A stretch of DNA of 6,349 nt, taken from NCBI GenBank assembly GCA_018897135.1, contig JAHILJ010000088.1, positions 1 to 6,349 on the forward strand. The letters are read 5' to 3'. Of this stretch, positions 1 to 5,328 are shown piece by piece. Position 1 is the stretch's first letter, and the number at the start of each line of letters is the position of its first letter. The notes below the pieces were generated by a model. It ran no database searches. It was not told where the DNA came from and saw only the letters and a program-made list of their open reading frames with translations. This stretch comes from Nanobdellota archaeon. Its GTDB lineage: Archaea > Nanobdellota > Nanobdellia > Pacearchaeales > GW2011-AR1. The translations under genes and the position numbers were made by a program.

Positions 1-978
1 GACAGAGAGGCTTACAGTCCGTCCTTTTTTAAGAAATTATGGAAAGAACACAGGGTGGCGGTAATAACATATAATAAAAACGTAAAAGACAACTGGAGCA
101 TTGAAGAGTTCAAAGAAGTTACAACGGAAGTAATAGGCAAAGAAGTAAAAATGGATATATCTGAAAGAGAGATCAACTTAGAGGATATGAAAATGCGTGA
201 AATCAGGAAATTGAATCCGGGGGGCCATCAAACCAGCATAATAAGTACGGATTTTAAAATCAGTAAATCCCTGGTTGCCGGAAAGATGTTTTCCAGATGG
301 GGACAAGAAAACTTTTTCAGGTATTTACGCCAAGATTACGACCTTGACAGGATAGTCGAATATGATATTTTACAAATAGATAAGGGCTTCAAAGTAGTCA
401 ATCCGACGTATAGTAAACTTACTTATAAAATAAAAAAGATACGCGAGAAAATAAGCAGACGGCAAGCAACACTATATCAGTTAATGGACAAGAATATAGA
501 AGAAAAATTGGATCTGATAGAAAAAAACTTAAAAGAACAGTCTGAAATCAAAGAAGAATTAGATAAACTGGAAAAGGAATTGGATAAAAATATTGCCGAA
601 AGAAAAAAACATAACTATCATATCAAAATAGGAGAGATGCCCGAAGAAAAAAGATATAACAAATTAAAAACTGAAGGCAAATTATTTATGAACACAATGA
701 AAATGATATGTTATAGAGCTGAGACAGCTTTTACTAATCTCATTAATCAGTATTATAAAAAAGGACATAATGAAGGCAGAATGCTGGTCAAAGAAATAAT
801 TAAATCTGATGCAGATATTTTACCAGATTATGAAAAACAGGAATTAACAGTGCGATTACATTCCTTATCAACCCCAAGAGCAAATAGGGCGGTCGTGAAA
901 ATGTGTGAGTTATTAAACAATACAGAAACAAAATATCCCGGCACTAATCTACGATTAATCTATAAATCTGTGACATAA
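1..978 (+). CDS. Putative DDE-type transposase, C-terminal part (5' end outside window)
   Basis: The frame is open from base 1 (DREAYSPSFFKKLWKEHR, then VAVITY), so the GTG at 55 is an internal valine codon and not a start; 325 residues are visible. The DRE.YSP.FF.....HR..AVITY block, the REIRKL....HQTSIIST block and the FSRW.QENFFRY block are, from memory, hallmarks of a widespread family annotated as putative transposase. Full-length members carry an N-terminal helix-turn-helix region, which would lie left of the window. The first D and E here may be part of the acidic catalytic set, but I cannot confirm that. After the conserved part comes a long lysine/glutamate-rich stretch (about residues 140-215) predicted to be coiled coil. 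The protein would cut and rejoin the ends of its own element. It converges on the primase gene. I could not assign a named IS family or find its terminal repeat after the stop. Confidence 0.8.
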   Translation, partial: DREAYSPSFFKKLWKEHRVAVITYNKNVKDNWSIEEFKEVTTEVIGKEVKMDISEREINLEDMKMREIRKLNPGGHQTSIISTDFKISKSLVAGKMFSRWGQENFFRYLRQDYDLDRIVEYDILQIDKGFKVVNPTYSKLTYKIKKIREKISRRQATLYQLMDKNIEEKLDLIEKNLKEQSEIKEELDKLEKELDKNIAERKKHNYHIKIGEMPEEKRYNKLKTEGKLFMNTMKMICYRAETAFTNLINQYYKKGHNEGRMLVKEIIKSDADILPDYEKQELTVRLHSLSTPRANRAVVKMCELLNNTETKYPGTNLRLIYKSVT

Positions 979-1173
979 ATATTTACGAGAGGTCAGGAGT
1001 TCTGAAATTTCTTACACAAGTAAAGAAATTTATATATAGGGGTACTTGTGTAACTTGTATAAGCCGTAACACGCTGACACTCAGGGGCTTACAAGGATAT
1101 GGCTTACTTGTGCAACGCTTGTGTAACGCTTTTATACAAGTTGTGTAACTTGTGTAACTTGTGTAACGGGGTA
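979..1173. repeat. Iteron-like cluster of TTGTGTAAC 9-mers, candidate replication origin
   Basis: Between the two convergent stops lie repeated 9-10-mers. CTTGTGTAAC occurs at 1045-1054 and 1118-1127, and CTTGTGCAAC (one change) at 1107-1116. Three perfect tandem copies of TTGTGTAAC fill 1141-1167, and an inverted copy, TTACACAAG, is at 1012-1020. Copies at 1107 and 1118 are 11 bp apart, about one helical turn, and the tandem copies are 9 bp apart. An AT-rich stretch (1021-1038, including TATATATA) sits inside the cluster. Short direct repeats plus an AT-rich tract next to a primase-helicase gene are typical of iteron origins; the origin role is inferred. A reading frame through the cluster on the minus strand (983-1186) is just the repeat translated (YTSYTSYTT). 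Confidence 0.55.
1005..1031. repeat. 9-bp perfect inverted repeat
   Basis: AAATTTCTT at 1005-1013 pairs with AAGAAATTT at 1023-1031 across a 9-base loop that contains most of the inverted iteron copy. Only one pair is G-C and neither strand has a T-run after the stem, so it is a poor terminator. It may be part of the origin-like region or a protein-binding dyad. Confidence 0.45.
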
Positions 1174-3111
1174 TCAAAATAAGCATTTTTCACTATTCCT
1201 ATTGAGTGTAAATAACGTTGGATTTCGCTTACTCCCATCGCTCCCGATCACGCCAATTTTTACAAGATCATTGATCCATTTACGGGTTGTGTTTTCGCTT
1301 TTTGAAAATTCGGTTGATAATATTTTGGTCAATTTCGATTTTAAAATACCAGTATCACTATTATTAACAAGTTCCAAAATCCTTTTATTTGAATCTTGAA
1401 TTAAATGCTCATCAATTCTTTCAAACCAAAGACTTGACGGGTTAAGTTTTACCTGCATTTCATCCGGTGCGCCGTCATATCGCAAATCGAAATGAATATT
1501 TATTAAGTCATTTTTTCGACGCATTTCAATTAGTCCGTCAAGCGATCCGAAAATTGAAGATGCGCCTCGTGCATTTGAACCGCCGGACGTTTCAACGGAT
1601 TTTCTGTTATGATGTATGATGATGATAGAAAGATTTAAATTATTTACAAGCCGTCTAAATTGAGACATCACTTCTTGCATTTCACTATTATCATTTTCAT
1701 TTTTCTGGTGATAATTAATGAAAGGGTCAATAATTAATACGTCTGTCCCAATTAAAAATTTCTCTAAACTTTTGAAGTAGTTTTCATCAAGAATGTTAAA
1801 GGTTATCGGGTTTGTTATAAAAAGCGATTCCATAGGATTATATTCATTCAATAGCATAGACTTAAACCGTTTCCGAACTCTATAACTTTTCATCTCCGCT
1901 TGGAAATATGCGACTGAATAGGGTTTTGAGATTTCAAAATCAAACCAGTTTTTTCCGGCAACCAGTGACAAGGCTAAATTTGCCGCCAGAATGGATTTTC
2001 CTACTTTCGGCGCTCCTGTTATCATAAGAATTGAGTTTGGGTCAAGAAGTCCGCGGGAAATTATAGGGGTTGGGGCAGGTTCATCATTTTCCATCAATTC
2101 AATTAAAGTTTGTCCGGGAAACTCGATATTATTCGTTGGTTTAATTTCCGTAAGTCCCTGACACTCAAAGGGTTCTGCGTATTTAAGCATCTGCTTAAAT
2201 ACGTTTTTATTTCCACCATTTGAAAAGTAGTCGGTGACATCGTATCCCGCCGGTTTGTCGTCTGCCCAGTTATGAATACAAACAGTCATACCAGGATAAA
2301 GATATTTTAGCCGTTGTGCTAATTTCTCCGCTCCGGTTTTTCCCGCTTCATCGTGATCGTAAACAATTAAGACTTTTTTAAATCCCGATAACAGGCTCAA
2401 ATCCTTCGGAATACTTCCGGCGCCGGTTGTAGAAGTGACTGCCTGGAATCCCAAAGATATTAGACTCACAGTGTCCTTTTTGCCCTCTGCGAAAATAAGT
2501 AACCTATCTTTTGAATAAATTTTGTCAAGTGCCTGCATTGGATATAAAACATTTCCGCCGTGACCTGGAATCGACCTCTTTTTATGCCAGTGGATATTAA
2601 TCGTTTCGCATTTTTCGTTGAAATAGAGGTAAGTAATACAATCTATAGATCGGTCAAAGCCAATCTGTAAATCTTCAATTGTCTTCAAAGTCCAACACGC
2701 TGGAATTTTTCCTCCATTCTTTAAATCATCGAAGTTTGCAATCAGGTACTTATTAAAATTGACGCCACGCATTTCGTCTTGAAGTGATAATTTTGTCTCT
2801 TTTAGTTGTGGTTTTGACTTTGGTTTTGCAGGTGCTATATGGAAATTGTCGATGATATATTTACATGATTCTTTGAAGTCGCATCTTTTTATTTGCTTAA
2901 CTACCTCTATCGTGTCAAGCGTTAGATCACAAACGAAGCAATGAAGGATATTTCTTTTAGGATCATAGGATAGTGAAGGGTCGGAATCACCGTTTTTGTG
3001 CTGTTCTGGCCTAATACATCGGGCCTTATTTTGTCTGTTAAACTCCAAACCTAAACGTTTTGCAATATCCGGGATAGGTATTGACCTAATTTTATCAAGA
3101 TCGTAATTCAT
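1174..3111 (-). CDS. CHC2/Toprim primase fused to RecA-like helicase (mobile-element replication protein)
   Basis: This 645-residue protein probably primes and unwinds DNA at the element's own origin. Domains in order: an N-terminal zinc finger of CHC2 type (C32, H38, C58, C61); a Toprim fold (FAEGKKD near 207-213 with E209, and YDHDEAG at 251-257 supplying the DxD metal site); a RepA/KaiC-like RecA-fold ATPase with Walker A GAPKVGKS at 366-373, Walker B VLIIDPF at 458-464, the IIIIHHNRK strand at 496-504 and the GSNARGASS motif at 511-519; and a C-terminal winged-helix-like region (about 575-635, SKSENTTRKWINDLVKIGVI). The ATG at 3111 is supported by GGAGG seven bases upstream (3119-3123), and an in-frame stop at 3127-3129 excludes a longer protein. 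Downstream lies the TTGTGTAAC cluster, its likely target. Fusion of primase and helicase is common in plasmids, phages and satellite elements. Domain calls are firm; the exact element type is not. Confidence 0.9.
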   Translation of the reverse strand: MNYDLDKIRSIPIPDIAKRLGLEFNRQNKARCIRPEQHKNGDSDPSLSYDPKRNILHCFVCDLTLDTIEVVKQIKRCDFKESCKYIIDNFHIAPAKPKSKPQLKETKLSLQDEMRGVNFNKYLIANFDDLKNGGKIPACWTLKTIEDLQIGFDRSIDCITYLYFNEKCETINIHWHKKRSIPGHGGNVLYPMQALDKIYSKDRLLIFAEGKKDTVSLISLGFQAVTSTTGAGSIPKDLSLLSGFKKVLIVYDHDEAGKTGAEKLAQRLKYLYPGMTVCIHNWADDKPAGYDVTDYFSNGGNKNVFKQMLKYAEPFECQGLTEIKPTNNIEFPGQTLIELMENDEPAPTPIISRGLLDPNSILMITGAPKVGKSILAANLALSLVAGKNWFDFEISKPYSVAYFQAEMKSYRVRKRFKSMLLNEYNPMESLFITNPITFNILDENYFKSLEKFLIGTDVLIIDPFINYHQKNENDNSEMQEVMSQFRRLVNNLNLSIIIIHHNRKSVETSGGSNARGASSIFGSLDGLIEMRRKNDLINIHFDLRYDGAPDEMQVKLNPSSLWFERIDEHLIQDSNKRILELVNNSDTGILKSKLTKILSTEFSKSENTTRKWINDLVKIGVIGSDGSKRNPTLFTLNRNSEKCLF

Positions 3112-3226
3112 TAAACCGCCTCCGGATCATCTTCCAAAAACATATTAGAAATTGAATCAGATCAGTTCTCAGGCTAACCAAGTAACGGAATTCTGATCGG
3201 AAAGCCATTTTGTCGGTATAATCCAT
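3095..3226 (-). CDS. Possible small protein (43 aa) between the HTH gene and the primase gene
   Basis: An ATG at 3226 follows AAGGG with a six-base gap (3233-3237), and that AAGGG overlaps the stop codon of the upstream HTH gene. The frame runs 43 codons to a TGA at 3095-3097 and overlaps the first 17 bases of the primase gene, an arrangement that would allow translational coupling. The product begins MDYTDKMAFRSEFRYL, has a short hydrophobic stretch in the middle (LIQFLICFW) and ends in a basic tail (KMIRRRFNELRS). I recognise no family. Its support is the ribosome binding site and the tight packing; against it are its short length and the fact that the 3' end would be constrained anyway by the primase ribosome binding site. 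It may instead be an untranslated spacer. Confidence 0.35.
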   Translation of the reverse strand: MDYTDKMAFRSEFRYLVSLRTDLIQFLICFWKMIRRRFNELRS

Positions 3227-3235
3227 CAAAAGCCC

Positions 3236-3427
3236 TTATTCAGAAGCGTTTAACTTTTCCAGCCTTGCCTTGATAATTTCAACGGCTTCAGGATTTGGGA
3301 ATTTCCGGGGGTTTCCACTACCGTTTTGAGTTACAGGAACCTCACCTTTCTTTATCAAATATTCCAGCCTATAAAAACAGATTCCCGTTTCCTCAAGTAA
3401 TTCCTTTTGCGATAAATATTTTTTCAT
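3236..3427 (-). CDS. MerR/excisionase-like small DNA-binding protein
   Basis: A 63-residue protein with a helix-turn-helix at about residues 5-31 (SQKELLEETGICFYRLEYLI, then KKGEVP) and a wing-like segment GNPRKFPNPEAVEIIKARL at 38-56. This is the layout of the MerR-type domain found in excisionases, AlpA-like activators and small plasmid regulators. The ATG at 3427 is chosen because GGAG (3433-3436) lies five bases before it; the adjacent ATG at 3430 has only a two-base gap, and a longer TTG start at 3460 has no good ribosome binding site. It is the first gene of the probable HTH, small-ORF, primase operon, so a role in controlling replication or excision is likely. The repeats around its promoter (TGTAAGTT) are plausible binding sites. 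Binding is inferred from context only. Confidence 0.72.
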   Translation of the reverse strand: MKKYLSQKELLEETGICFYRLEYLIKKGEVPVTQNGSGNPRKFPNPEAVEIIKARLEKLNASE

Positions 3428-3511
3428 CATAACTCCATTTGTTAAATTGTCAACCTTCAATTAAATTTAGAAAAATAAATTTAATAAAACCAATAATAAC
3501 ATGAACTTACA

Positions 3512-3540
3512 AGTATATAGTGCAAGTTTCAAAATGTAAG
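3512..3540 (-). promoter_or_regulatory. Sigma70-like promoter of the replication operon
   Basis: Read on the minus strand, CTTACA (3540-3535, four of six matches to the -35 consensus) and TATACT (3517-3512, five of six to the -10) are separated by exactly 17 bases. Transcription would start near 3505, about 80 bases before the HTH gene. The -35, the spacer and the bases just after the -10 each overlap a copy of the TGTAAGTT motif, which suggests the promoter is controlled by whatever binds that repeat. Confidence 0.55.
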
Positions 3541-3565
3541 TTTTTATAAATTGTTTATTTATAAT

Positions 3566-3598
3566 AAAAAAACGATAGAGATAAATAATACTCTATCG
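3566..3598 (-). terminator. Intrinsic terminator of the 233-aa gene
   Basis: On the minus strand CGATAGAG (3598-3591) pairs perfectly with CTCTATCG (3580-3573) across a 10-base AT loop and is followed directly by seven T's (3572-3566). It sits 31 bases past the stop of the 233-aa gene and ends before the replication-operon promoter, so it separates the two transcription units. Confidence 0.8.
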
Positions 3599-3629
3599 GC
3601 TGTAAGTTTTTAAAACTGACTGTGTAAGT

Positions 3630-4331
3630 TTATTTGTTAATTTTTTTCCCTCTATCAGAAAATTCTGGGTTTTTATAGAACGCCATACCATTTACAGTAA
3701 ATTCTTCATCTGTTTGTCTTAAAATATCATCTTTTACCCTTTTAAGATAAGTAGACGGATTTTTGTCTATCTTTTTAAACATTTCCTTATATTCTAAAGG
3801 TGATGTTTTAGTGTCTTTTTGTGCTTCGTTTACCAGACTTAAAACTTTTTTCGTTTTACTGCCTCTATCATGTGTTTCAATTTGCTCTTTACTTTCAAAC
3901 ACTCGAACCTTTTCGGTCTCCAGTTCAACATCTTCATCCGCTTCGCCGGTCTGGTCTGGTTCTTCAGGAATATAGTTTGAGTTGTTAATAAACCATTCTT
4001 CAAATATTTCCTTGAACTCAGTTAATTTTGCAATCTGATTGGGTTTATTCTGAACTTTACTTAATCTTTTTATTTTTAGTAAAAGTTCTTGGTAATAAAG
4101 TTTATTTAACTCAATTCTAACAAAATTACAAGATTCTTGTGGTATCTCGTTAAGCGGGAATTCTTCTAACACTCCTGCGTTATTATTTAAATCCCTGAAA
4201 CGATAGTATACATCTTCATCGAATTCACCGGAATAAATCTCTTCTAATAATTTAATTTTAGGGTCATCTTGATAAAGTTTGCGAAATATGTCTTGTAAAA
4301 TCGATTTTAAATTATTTTTTTTATCTGACAT
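3630..4331 (-). CDS. Hypothetical protein, 233 aa, charged, possible C-terminal winged helix
   Basis: I do not recognise this protein. It is soluble, with no signal peptide or membrane segment. Residues 1-120 are helix-rich with many K, E and L (LKSILQDIFRKLY; ELNKLYYQELLLKIKRL), followed by an acidic linker at 122-142 (EEPDQTGEADEDVELETE). A C-terminal part at about 160-220 (KTKKVLSLVNEAQKD, SPLEYKEMF, STYLKRVKDDILRQ) could be a small winged-helix-like DNA-binding unit, but that is only an impression of secondary structure. The ATG at 4331 has AGGGA six bases upstream. It is transcribed toward the replication operon, has its own terminator and shares the low G+C of the replication module rather than that of mazEF. 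A role in replication, partition or copy control of the element is conceivable from position alone. Confidence 0.75.
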   Translation of the reverse strand: MSDKKNNLKSILQDIFRKLYQDDPKIKLLEEIYSGEFDEDVYYRFRDLNNNAGVLEEFPLNEIPQESCNFVRIELNKLYYQELLLKIKRLSKVQNKPNQIAKLTEFKEIFEEWFINNSNYIPEEPDQTGEADEDVELETEKVRVFESKEQIETHDRGSKTKKVLSLVNEAQKDTKTSPLEYKEMFKKIDKNPSTYLKRVKDDILRQTDEEFTVNGMAFYKNPEFSDRGKKINK

Positions 4332-4351
4332 ACTAATTCCCTACAATTAGT
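4332..4351 (-). promoter_or_regulatory. Perfect dyad holding the ribosome binding site of the 233-aa gene in its loop
   Basis: ACTAATT at 4332-4338 and AATTAGT at 4345-4351 are a perfect 7-bp inverted repeat around CCCTAC, which on the minus strand is the GTAGGG core of the ribosome binding site. The dyad touches the ATG at 4331. It could be an operator or an RNA hairpin that presents or hides the ribosome binding site. The repeat is seen directly; the role is inferred. Confidence 0.45.
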
Positions 4352-4368
4352 CCCTTTTAAAAATCTTA

Positions 4369-4489
4369 CGGGGAAGCCGTTAAGGGAACGGTTTTCGGTT
4401 GCGCTAACCTATCCCCGCTTTTTATGGCATAATAAAAGCAAGGGAGGTAGAAAAGCGAAGGATAAAAACCACTCCCCCCGGCTATGCCA
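4369..4489. other. Nested inverted repeats, possible structured RNA or bidirectional terminator
   Basis: No gene lies between 4352 and 4502. CGGGGA (4369-4374) pairs with TCCCCG (4412-4417). Inside are two smaller hairpins: CCGTT/AACGG (4377-4391, loop AAGGG) and GGTT/AACC around GCGCT. A T-run follows on the plus strand (4419-4423), and AAAAA at 4359-4363 gives one on the minus strand. To the right, TGGCATA (4425-4431) pairs with TATGCCA (4483-4489), enclosing GGGAG (4442-4446) and CTCCC (4472-4476). This may end mazEF transcription or be a folded RNA leader of the 233-aa gene. I match it to no known riboswitch or ncRNA family. Confidence 0.4.
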
Positions 4490-4502
4490 ATGTCAAACAA
4501 CG

Positions 4503-4886
4503 TTACTTAATTGCCAGGCTGATTTTGATTGCCTTGTTAAGTTCTGCTATCTTTTCAGCCGACAATTCGCCGACTTTATGAATCAGGCGGTTAGCTTTAT
4601 CAACGGTTCGGATTTGTCCGCAGTCAATGTAACTGTCAACGTCCAGTCCGGCGGAATCTTTACTCAGGAATACCATTACCGGCAGTGGTTTGGTAATGGC
4701 TTTGACGCTGGAAATTGGCGCAATAATCGTCACCGGTGAATATTGATTGCCGATGTTGTTTTGCACGATTACCGCCGGTCTGAGTTTACCCATCTCAAAC
4801 CCGACTGTCGGATCAAGGTTGACCAGATAAACGTCGCCACGTCTGAGCGGTTCTACTAAGCCGGAATATTTAGAGCTGGTCGGCAT
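4503..4886 (-). CDS. mazF: MazF/PemK-family endoribonuclease toxin
   Basis: This 127-residue protein is probably a ribosome-independent mRNA interferase that cleaves single-stranded RNA and slows growth when its antitoxin is lost. It shows the family core in order: RRGDVYLVNLDPTVG at 15-29, the substrate-loop segment GFEMGKLRPAVIVQNN at 29-44, SPVTIIAPISS at 51-61 and DCGQIRTVDKANRL at 88-101. By alignment from memory with Bacillus subtilis MazF, R37 matches catalytic R25, and S60 takes the place of T48. That is a conservative change also seen in other PemK/MazF members, so activity is plausible. The start at 4886 is backed by AGAGGA eight bases upstream and lies inside the antitoxin gene (17-base overlap). 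Compared with typical family members it has about 12 extra N-terminal residues (MPTSSKYSGLVE). Target sequence cannot be read from the gene. Confidence 0.92.
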   Translation of the reverse strand: MPTSSKYSGLVEPLRRGDVYLVNLDPTVGFEMGKLRPAVIVQNNIGNQYSPVTIIAPISSVKAITKPLPVMVFLSKDSAGLDVDSYIDCGQIRTVDKANRLIHKVGELSAEKIAELNKAIKISLAIK

Positions 4887-5124
4887 GTTTCCAGTCCTCT
4901 TGCTGTTGATTGTAGTAAGCCGAGTTAGCCTGATAACCTTCGGATAATTGTTTCTCCAGGTCTGCCCGCTCTATTCGGTCAAGATATTCGCTTAAAGCCC
5001 GTCGAACGATTTCGCTAATGGAAACTTTCATACGCTTTGAAACGGATTCTGCCCTTTTGGTCAGTTCCGGCAAAACGATCAGGTTAAGCCTTTGTGTTTT
5101 GGTTTGATTCGTGATAGTTCTCAT
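4870..5124 (-). CDS. mazE: Ribbon-helix-helix antitoxin of the MazEF pair
   Basis: An 84-residue protein with an N-terminal ribbon-helix-helix DNA-binding fold: strand TQRLNLIVLPEL at 10-21, then helices ELTKRAESVSKRMKVS and SEIVRRALSEYLDR at 20-50. The charged C-terminal tail (ERADLEKQLSEGYQAN, then YYNQQQEDWKHAD, about 52-81) is the part that in related RHH-type MazE proteins wraps the toxin and blocks its active site. The ATG at 5124 has AAGGAGA seven bases upstream. Its 3' end overlaps mazF by 17 bases, which couples toxin translation to antitoxin translation. The dimer is expected to repress its own promoter through the operator just upstream. It is of the CopG-like RHH type rather than the AbrB-like type of E. 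coli MazE. Confidence 0.87.
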   Translation of the reverse strand: MRTITNQTKTQRLNLIVLPELTKRAESVSKRMKVSISEIVRRALSEYLDRIERADLEKQLSEGYQANSAYYNQQQEDWKHADQL

Positions 5125-5136
5125 TTTTCAGTCTCC

Positions 5137-5308
5137 TTATACACCAGAAAGATACATATTACCACGGTGTAATTCAAGAAAAAAGCGGACGCTTTGCCAG
5201 CAGCTTAATGACCTTCATCAATTTATCGACATCCAGACCGCACTTTAATACCGTCTTATAATCTTTCTTATAAGGTAATACCAAGGTCAGATAAAGTAAG
5301 TTTAACAT
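5137..5308 (-). pseudogene. Decayed YafQ/RelE-type toxin fragment, frameshifted and truncated
   Basis: From an ATG at 5308 the frame reads MLNLLYLTLVLPYKKDYKTV and continues LKCGLDVDKLMKVIKLLAKRP before a TGA at 5174-5176. This resembles the N-terminal half of YafQ-like toxins (KKDYK..LKRG.DLDKL..VI.LLA..), which normally have about 90 residues. The stop comes right after a run of six T's on the minus strand (5184-5179). With one T fewer the frame would continue LFLELHRGNMYLSGV to a TAA at 5137-5139, which fits the next family block (around YRDH.LSG). The catalytic C-terminal half is gone, so no toxin activity is expected. It lies 20 bases after the 77-aa gene and directly before mazE, whose promoter seems to have formed in this debris. 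Identification rests on motif recall over a short stretch. Confidence 0.55.
5140..5177 (-). promoter_or_regulatory. mazEF promoter with flanking inverted-repeat operator
   Basis: On the minus strand TTGAAT (5177-5172) and TATCTT (5154-5149) are spaced by 17 bases, four of six matches each. TACACC (5171-5166) and GGTGTA (5145-5140) form a 6-bp inverted repeat whose arms flank the -10 with 20 bases between, a plausible site for a ribbon-helix-helix repressor. The elements lie within the decayed toxin fragment. Confidence 0.45.
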
Positions 5309-5328
5309 AATTCTCTTTGGGTATTAAG

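Larger units (their letters stand above)
3504..3630. repeat. Five copies of TGTAAGTT-type 8-mer (operator or iteron cluster)
   Basis: TGTAAGTT occurs at 3535-3542, 3601-3608 and 3623-3630. TGCAAGTT (one change) is at 3521-3528, and the inverted form AACTTACA is at 3504-3511. Two copies extend to TGTAAGTTTTTA. Three lie over the replication-operon promoter and two flank the other side of the terminator at 3566-3598, the last touching the stop codon of the 233-aa gene. The 8-mer differs by one base from the TGTAACTT read across units of the downstream TTGTGTAAC array, so both clusters may be bound by one protein. Confidence 0.5.

Noticed and set aside
55..978. GTG at 55 as the start of the transposase gene
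   Set aside because: The frame is open to base 1 and the residues before the GTG (DREAYSPSFF) fit the conserved family block, so the gene begins outside the window.
1012..1167. CRISPR array
   Set aside because: Repeats are 9 bp with no regular spacers, and no cas gene is present.
983..1186. 67-aa minus-strand reading frame overlapping the primase stop
   Set aside because: Its product (RYTSYTSYTT, IQVTQVP) is the translation of the 9-bp repeats, it has no ribosome binding site of note, and the repeat array explains the open frame.
1202..1399. 65-aa plus-strand frame inside the primase gene
   Set aside because: It is antisense to the C-terminal domain of a well supported gene and shows no motif.
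3425..3453. TTGACA (3453-3448) with ATGATG 17 bases later as the HTH gene promoter
   Set aside because: ATGATG is the start-codon region and does not match a -10 box; the pair at 3512-3540 fits better.
3763..3975. 70-aa plus-strand frame inside the 233-aa gene
   Set aside because: It is serine-rich antisense shadow sequence with no ribosome binding site support.
4395..4417. Possible integron attC site (GGTTGCGCTAACC)
   Set aside because: The flanks do not fit the RYYYAAC and GTTRRRY core rules and there is no integron integrase or cassette structure.
4491..4496. TTGACA on the minus strand as -35 for the 233-aa gene
   Set aside because: The sequence 16-18 bases downstream is G-rich with no -10-like hexamer.
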